Shown in pieces: positions 59,338 to 64,000 of a DNA stretch of 64,000 nt. Every line of letters starts with the position of its first letter. Positions within the stretch are counted from its first letter, which is position 1. Location of the stretch: NCBI RefSeq assembly GCF_000716595.1, contig NZ_JNXC01000009.1, positions 62,001 to 126,000 on the forward strand. Reading direction: 5' to 3'. The notes beneath the pieces were generated by a model, which searched no databases, had not been told where the DNA came from, and saw only the letters and a program-made list of their open reading frames with translations. The stretch comes from Saccharothrix sp. NRRL B-16314 (GTDB lineage: Bacteria > Actinomycetota > Actinomycetes > Mycobacteriales > Pseudonocardiaceae). Made by a program: the position numbers and the translations under genes.

Positions 59338-61320
59338 CTAAGGCGTCTTTCGGTGCACGTTGTGCATTGTTGAAGCCCGGTGGGTCGAGTCCGCGATCCA
59401 CGGACCGGGGCTGGACGGGTCCAGCACCCCTTCTTCGAGCCAGCGGAACCGCCCCTTCACGACGTGCCGCGCCAACGCCGCGTCCGAGTCGTCCGAGTTG
59501 CGCCACAACCGGTCGAACAGCTCGTCCACCCGCACCCTGGCCTGCACGGCGAACGCGTCCGCCAGGGCCACCGCCCGGTCGCCGTCCGCCGCGGCCCGCA
59601 CGCACGCCGCGCTGATCGCGAACAGCTCCGCGCCGATGTCCACGATCCGGGCGAGGAACCGCTGCTTGCCCTCCAGCCGACCCTGCCAGCGTGACATCCC
59701 GTAGAACGTCTGCCTGGCCAACCTGCGACTGGCCCGCTCGACGAACCTCAGGTGCCCGGCCAGGGGACCGAACTCCCCGTACGCGCGCGGCACCTGGCCC
59801 TTGCCGACCACGAGCGTCGGCAGCCACTTGGCGTAGAACCCGCCCGCCCTGGCGAACGCCCGCGCCTTGCGCTTGGTGTCCGCCTCCGGGTCGACGAGGT
59901 CCCCCGCGACGGACAGGTGCGCGTCCACCGCCTCCCGCGCGATCAGCAGGTGCATGATCTCGGTCGAGCCCTCGAAGATCCGGTTGATCCGCAGGTCGCG
60001 CAGCACCTGCTCGGCCGGCACGCCGCGCTCGCCGCGGGCCGCCAGGGACGCCGCCGTCTCGTACCCGCGCCCGCCGCGCACCTGCACCAGCTCGTCGGCT
60101 ACCAGCCAGGCCATCTCGGAGCCGTACAGCTTCGCCAGCGCGGCCTCGATGCGGATGTCGTGCCCGCCCGCGTCGGCCAGCTCGCCCGCCAGGTCGAGCA
60201 CGGCCTCCAGCGCGTAAGCGGTGGCCGCGATGAACGCGACCTTGCCCGCGATGGCCTCGTGCCGACCGATCGGCCGACCCCACTGGACGCGTTCGGCGGA
60301 CCACTCGCGGGCGATCTTCAGGCACCACTTCGCCGCGCCCGCGCACAACGCGGGCAGCGACAGCCGGCCGGTGTTGAGCGTGGTGAGCGCGATCTTGAGG
60401 CCTGCGCCCTCCTTGCCGATCAGGTTGGCACTCGGCACGCGGACCCGGTGGAACCGGGTGACGCCGTTCTCCAACCCGCGCAGGCCCATGAACTCGTTCC
60501 GGTTCTCCACCGTGATGCCGGGCGAGTCGGCCTCCACCACGAACGCGCTGATGCCCTTGCCCGGCACCTGGGCCATCACCACGAGCAGTTCGGCCACCAC
60601 GCCGTTCGTCGTCCACAGCTTGACGCCGTCGAGCACGTACCCGTCGTCGGTGGGGGTGGCGGTGGTGCCGAGGCGGGCCGGGTCGCTGCCCACGTCCGGC
60701 TCGGTGAGCAGGAACGCGCTGACCGCGCCGTTCGCGCAGCGGGGCAGGTACGCGCGCTTCTGCTCGTCCGTGCCGAACAGGGCGAGCGGCTGGGGGACGC
60801 CGATGGACTGGTGCGCGGAGAGCAGCGCGCCGAGGGCTGGGCTGACCGAGCCGATCAGCATCAGCGCCTTGTTGTAGTAGACCTGGGACAGGCCGAGGCC
60901 GCCGTACTCGGGTTTGATCTTCATGCCGAACGCGCCGAGCTGCTTCAGGCTGATCAGCACGTGGTCGGGGATGCAGGCCTCGCGCTCGATGAGCGCGCCG
61001 TCCACCGTCTTCTCGCAGAACTCGCGGAGGGCGGTCAGGAACGTCTCGCCCCGTTCCCGGCTCTCGGCCGAGCCGGTGGGGTGCGGGTGGATCAGGTCGA
61101 GCCGGAAGTGGCCGAGGAAGAGCTCCCGGCCGAAGCTCGGATGCCGCCACCGCGTCTCGCGCGCCTGCTCGGCGACCTTGCGGGCGGTGCGCTCGTCGAC
61201 CTCGGGGGCGGGATCCACAGCGGTCTCCCTGTCGGATGCCGCTGCTCCGCAGACGGCGGGCTCGGTCGCCTGGAAGTCGAACGACCGACGCGACCTCGCG
61301 GGCGGGGGTGGCGTCCCCAC
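59338..61320 (-). CDS. Acyl-CoA dehydrogenase (FadE-type, long form)
   Basis: 660 residues from GTG at 61320. The dehydrogenase core (about 95-470) shows GAFGMKIKPEYGGLGLS, FLLTEPDVGSDPARLGTTA and LWTTNG (FAD/substrate site), GRPIGRHEAI, the RDLRINRIFEGSTEIMHLLIAREA segment, which holds a Glu at the VLCAD-type catalytic position, and a C-terminal ~180-residue helical extension as in VLCAD-like FadE proteins. An N-terminal extension of ~90 residues precedes the core. It oxidises acyl-CoA to the enoyl thioester in beta-oxidation, with FAD. Confidence 0.93.
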   Translation of the reverse strand: MGTPPPPARSRRSFDFQATEPAVCGAAASDRETAVDPAPEVDERTARKVAEQARETRWRHPSFGRELFLGHFRLDLIHPHPTGSAESRERGETFLTALREFCEKTVDGALIEREACIPDHVLISLKQLGAFGMKIKPEYGGLGLSQVYYNKALMLIGSVSPALGALLSAHQSIGVPQPLALFGTDEQKRAYLPRCANGAVSAFLLTEPDVGSDPARLGTTATPTDDGYVLDGVKLWTTNGVVAELLVVMAQVPGKGISAFVVEADSPGITVENRNEFMGLRGLENGVTRFHRVRVPSANLIGKEGAGLKIALTTLNTGRLSLPALCAGAAKWCLKIAREWSAERVQWGRPIGRHEAIAGKVAFIAATAYALEAVLDLAGELADAGGHDIRIEAALAKLYGSEMAWLVADELVQVRGGRGYETAASLAARGERGVPAEQVLRDLRINRIFEGSTEIMHLLIAREAVDAHLSVAGDLVDPEADTKRKARAFARAGGFYAKWLPTLVVGKGQVPRAYGEFGPLAGHLRFVERASRRLARQTFYGMSRWQGRLEGKQRFLARIVDIGAELFAISAACVRAAADGDRAVALADAFAVQARVRVDELFDRLWRNSDDSDAALARHVVKGRFRWLEEGVLDPSSPGPWIADSTHRASTMHNVHRKTP

Positions 61321-61387
61321 GCTACTACCGGCGGGTAGCCCCGTCCGGGTGACGTTCAGCCCCCGAAAGGGTTGACGTGGGCGCGAG

Positions 61388-62077
61388 CTAGGCGGGCAGG
61401 GGAGCGGCGCCCCGGTCGGCCAGCAGCTTCTCCATGTACTCGCTCTCGCTGGTCTGCGACTTCAGCATGCTCTCCGCGAGGGTCCGCACCGCGTGCTGAC
61501 CGGCGTGCTGCGCCCCGTACTCAGCCATCGGCGCGCCACCCCGGTGGTGCCGGAGCATGAGCTGGAGGAAGTACACGTCGAACTCGGCGCCCGACAGCGA
61601 GCGGAGCTTCGCCAACTCGTCCGAGGTGGCCATGCCGGGCATCGGGGCGCCGGCCGGGGTGTCCTCGCCGGCGGCGTGCCCGTGACCGGAACCCGTGCTC
61701 ATCCACGCCATGTGCCGGCCCGCCTGCGGCTGCTCCGGTCGGCTCCAGAGCATCAGCCAGCCCTTCATCCGGCCGACCTGCTCCAGCTGCGTGCCGGAGA
61801 TGTCGAACGCGAACAGGCGGATGTCCGCGTCGGTCGACCGCTCGCGGGCGATGTTCGCCATCTGCACGGCCTGGATGTGGTGCATGGCCATGTCCTGGCA
61901 GAAGCCGACGTCCACGGAGTCCGCCCCCGGTGCGGCGGCGTCGTCCGAGTGCGGCAGCTGGATCAGCAGGCCGACCGCGGCGCCGAGCAGCAGGGTGGCG
62001 ACCACGGCCGCGCCGAGGACCACCGCCCGGACGAGGTTGCCCCGTCCGGGGGTGGCCACGGAAGAACCATCGGTCAC
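61388..62077 (-). CDS. DUF305 membrane-anchored protein
   Basis: 229 residues from GTG at 62077. One N-terminal membrane helix (LVRAVVLGAAVVATLLLGAAVGLLI) anchors an extracytoplasmic DUF305 domain with paired His motifs: QDMAMHHIQAVQMA in the first half and LMLRHHRGGAPMA in the second. Met- and His-rich patches (MSTGSGHGHAAGEDTPAGA) suggest metal (copper) binding. It is co-transcribed with the DUF3105 gene 5 nt upstream, a pairing common in actinobacteria. Confidence 0.9.
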   Translation of the reverse strand: MTDGSSVATPGRGNLVRAVVLGAAVVATLLLGAAVGLLIQLPHSDDAAAPGADSVDVGFCQDMAMHHIQAVQMANIARERSTDADIRLFAFDISGTQLEQVGRMKGWLMLWSRPEQPQAGRHMAWMSTGSGHGHAAGEDTPAGAPMPGMATSDELAKLRSLSGAEFDVYFLQLMLRHHRGGAPMAEYGAQHAGQHAVRTLAESMLKSQTSESEYMEKLLADRGAAPLPA

Positions 62078-62082
62078 TTCGT

Positions 62083-62889
62083 TCAGCTGCCGGAAGGCGC
62101 GGCGGCGCTGCTGGGCGCGGTGCTCGCGGCGCCGCGGGCGCTCTCCGCCTCGTCACCCATCGGCTCGGCGTCAGCGCCGGCCGGCTCGGGCGCGAACGGC
62201 GCCGGTGCGGACGCGAACGACGGGTTGTCGCACGTCGCGCCGACCTCGGGGTACGTGTACTGGTTGCGCCGGAGCGACTGGACGAACTGGTCGACGCGCT
62301 CGTCGTCGGCGTTCTCCAGCTTCAGCTGGTGGCCCCACGCCTGGAGGGAGATCGGCTTGTCCAGGCCGGGGTACGGCGACATGATCGTGAACGGCTGGCC
62401 GTCGACCTTGGCCTTCAGCTTGTCCAGGGCCTCACCGGTCACCTGGTCGGGGTTGTAGGCAACCCAGACCGAACCGTGCTCGAGCGCGTGGATGACGTTC
62501 TCGGTGCGGACGGCGGTCGGGTACACGACGCCGTTGCAGTCGGCCCACGCGTTGTCGTGCGGCCCACCGAACGGCGGCGAGAAGTCGTACGCCACCCGCT
62601 TCGGCGCGTCGATGTGCTTGCCCGGCTTGTACTCGCGCTTGACGACCCCGGGGATCTGGTCGGAGGGGTCCTTGTTCTCCTCCGACGGCACCCACTTCGC
62701 GAGCGCCGCTTCCTTGGCGTTCTGCTCGGAGATCTGCCCGAACGCGTAACCGAACACGGTGCCGGCCAGGGCCAGCACGGCTACCACCGCCAGGATGGTG
62801 CCCCACGGCTTCGGCTTCTTCGCCACCACCGAGGAGCGCGCCGCCGCAACGCTGCCGCGCGCGGCCTTAGTCTTCTTGCCGCTGGTCAT
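62083..62889 (-). CDS. DUF3105 membrane-anchored protein
   Basis: 268 residues from ATG at 62889. A basic N-terminus (KKTKAARG), one helix (WGTILAVVAVLALAGTVFGYAF) and an extracytoplasmic DUF3105 domain: DFSPPFGGPHDNAWADCNGVVYPTAV, VIHALEHGSVWVAY and QAWGHQLKLE, with His and Cys that could bind metal. The Ala/Pro-rich tail is disordered. It is the upstream partner of the DUF305 gene. The argS promoter lies in the 170-nt divergent gap. Confidence 0.9.
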   Translation of the reverse strand: MTSGKKTKAARGSVAAARSSVVAKKPKPWGTILAVVAVLALAGTVFGYAFGQISEQNAKEAALAKWVPSEENKDPSDQIPGVVKREYKPGKHIDAPKRVAYDFSPPFGGPHDNAWADCNGVVYPTAVRTENVIHALEHGSVWVAYNPDQVTGEALDKLKAKVDGQPFTIMSPYPGLDKPISLQAWGHQLKLENADDERVDQFVQSLRRNQYTYPEVGATCDNPSFASAPAPFAPEPAGADAEPMGDEAESARGAASTAPSSAAAPSGS

Positions 62890-63059
62890 GTCCGCCTCAG
62901 TCTCGTCATACGCCCATGCCGCAGGTCAGTGTAGGGATAGGGTGTCTGATCACCGTCAACTGCCCGTCACGGCGGGTGGCCGGCGTCACTGCCGATTCCC
63001 ACTTCGCGGGACGCGCATCCCGGTCGAGACCAGCGGGAACGCTTCCCTAGACTTGCCGG

Positions 63060-64000
63060 GTGACTCCCGCTGCGCTCGCTGAACTGGTCCGTGCGACGGC
63101 CGTGGACGTGTTGTCCGCCCGCGGCCTCGATCCCACTGCCCTGCCCACAGCGGTCACGATCGAGCGCCCCCGCAACCCCGAGCACGGCGACTACGCGACC
63201 AACGTGGCCCTCCAGACCGCCAAGAAGGTCGGCGTGACGTCCCGCGACCTGGCCGGCTGGCTGGCCGACGCGCTGACCGGCACCGATGCCATCTCCTCGG
63301 TCGAGGTGGCCGGTCCGGGCTTCCTGAACCTGCGGCTCGCCGCGGACGCGCAGGGCGAGATCGTGCGCGACGTGCTGAAGGCGGGCGCGGCGTACGGCCG
63401 CGGCGACGTGCTCACCGGCACCCGGGTCAACCTGGAGTTCGTCTCGGCGAACCCGACCGGCCCCATCCACCTGGGCGGCACCCGCTGGGCCGCGGTCGGC
63501 GACGCGCTGGGCCGGATCCTGGAGGCCAACGGCGCCGAGGTCACCCGCGAGTACTACTTCAACGACGCGGGCGCGCAGATCGACCGGTTCGTCCGGTCCC
63601 TGATCGCCGCCGCGAAGGGCGAGCCCGCACCGGAGGACGGCTACGCGGGCGGCTACATCGGGGACATCGCGGCCGAGGTGCTGCGGCAGGAGCCCGGCGC
63701 GCTGACCTCGGACGACTCGCACGAGGTGTTCCGCCGGATCGGCGTCGGCCTCATGTTCGAGGAGATCAAGAAGGCCCTGCACGACTTCGGCACCGACTTC
63801 GACGTCTTCTTCCACGAGGACTCGCTGCACAAGTCGGGCGCGGTCGCCAAGGCCGTCGAGCAGCTCAAGGGCTCCGACTCGCTGTACTTCGAGAACGGCG
63901 CCTGGTGGCTGCGGTCCACCGAGTTCGGCGACGACAAGGACCGCGTGGTCATCAAGAGCGACGGCGAGCCGGCGTACATCGCGGGCGACATCGCCTACCT
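63060..64000 (+). CDS. argS: Arginyl-tRNA synthetase (3' end cut by window)
   Basis: The first 313 residues from GTG at 63060. The additional N-terminal domain ([16 protein letters not shown]) and the class I HIGH-type signature ([20 protein letters not shown]) identify Arg[17 protein letters not shown] is the conserved loop after it. It charges tRNA-Arg; one cognate tRNA gene (CCG) lies 11 kb away in this window. The frame is open to the window end. Confidence 0.96.
   Translation, partial: MTPAALAELVRATAVDVLSARGLDPTALPTAVTIERPRNPEHGDYATNVALQTAKKVGVTSRDLAGWLADALTGTDAISSVEVAGPGFLNLRLAADAQGEIVRDVLKAGAAYGRGDVLTGTRVNLEFVSANPTGPIHLGGTRWAAVGDALGRILEANGAEVTREYYFNDAGAQIDRFVRSLIAAAKGEPAPEDGYAGGYIGDIAAEVLRQEPGALTSDDSHEVFRRIGVGLMFEEIKKALHDFGTDFDVFFHEDSLHKSGAVAKAVEQLKGSDSLYFENGAWWLRSTEFGDDKDRVVIKSDGEPAYIAGDIAY

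Overview
The window is high-GC actinobacterial chromosome. Gene content fits a filamentous actinomycete of the Pseudonocardiales/Streptomyces type: GTG starts, XRE-DUF5753/DUF397 pairs, an ShbA-like sigma factor, a RiPP cluster and an AICE. The genus cannot be fixed from the sequence alone. 

Layout. (1) 1-8.35 kb: an oligopeptide-type ABC importer (permease OppB cut by the window edge, OppC, OppD, OppF). After a hairpin comes a compact azol(in)e peptide (TOMM/RiPP) operon: a 66-residue Cys-rich precursor, an RRE/ocin-ThiF-like partner, a YcaO cyclodehydratase ending in a PxPxPxP tail, and a SagB-type dehydrogenase. A convergent small gene with a D...ExK nuclease-like pattern follows. (2) 9.4-24.5 kb: a defence island on the minus strand. 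It holds an orphan HTH-N6-methylase-specificity fusion, HsdM, HsdS, then (after XRE/DUF397, hypothetical and HNH genes) HsdR directly followed by a Ser/Thr kinase with TPR-like C-terminus. A frameshifted, truncated STAND/NB-ARC gene abuts it. (3) 24.6-32.1 kb: ShbA-like sigma factor, a frameshifted MmyB-type regulator remnant, amidohydrolase, ECF41 (SigJ) sigma factor, epimerase, membrane protein and TetR regulator with a shared operator pair, and a secreted S8 protease. (4) 32.3-52.0 kb: a tRNA-Arg(CCG) integration hot spot. An intact AICE of about 18.5 kb lies between two 48-nt direct repeats of the tRNA 3' part. It has TraB, spd-type genes, a prim-pol, a RepA-like ATPase, Xis and Int. Beyond its distal end lie the leftovers of an older element: a decayed third att copy, a membrane gene and the C-terminal tail of an integrase. 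(5) 52.0-64.0 kb: host genes for an EphD-like hydrolase-SDR fusion, a CDF metal exporter, a large secreted GH92 mannosidase, acyl-CoA dehydrogenase, DUF305, DUF3105 and the start of argS. 

How the genes work together. The RiPP enzymes should convert Cys/Ser/Thr of the precursor core into azolines (ThiF-like + YcaO) and then azoles (SagB). No lantibiotic-type dehydratase or thiopeptide cyclase is in view, so a linear azole peptide is the simplest reading, but genes left of base 1 are unseen. The AICE combines integration (Int/Xis), replication (prim-pol + ATPase) and conjugation (TraB with a CAGGGAA repeat cluster just downstream, a strong clt candidate). It carries three cargo-like genes: a pentapeptide-repeat membrane protein, a cytosine-5 methyltransferase inside the replication operon, and a DUF4062/TIR-like protein between int and the tRNA.
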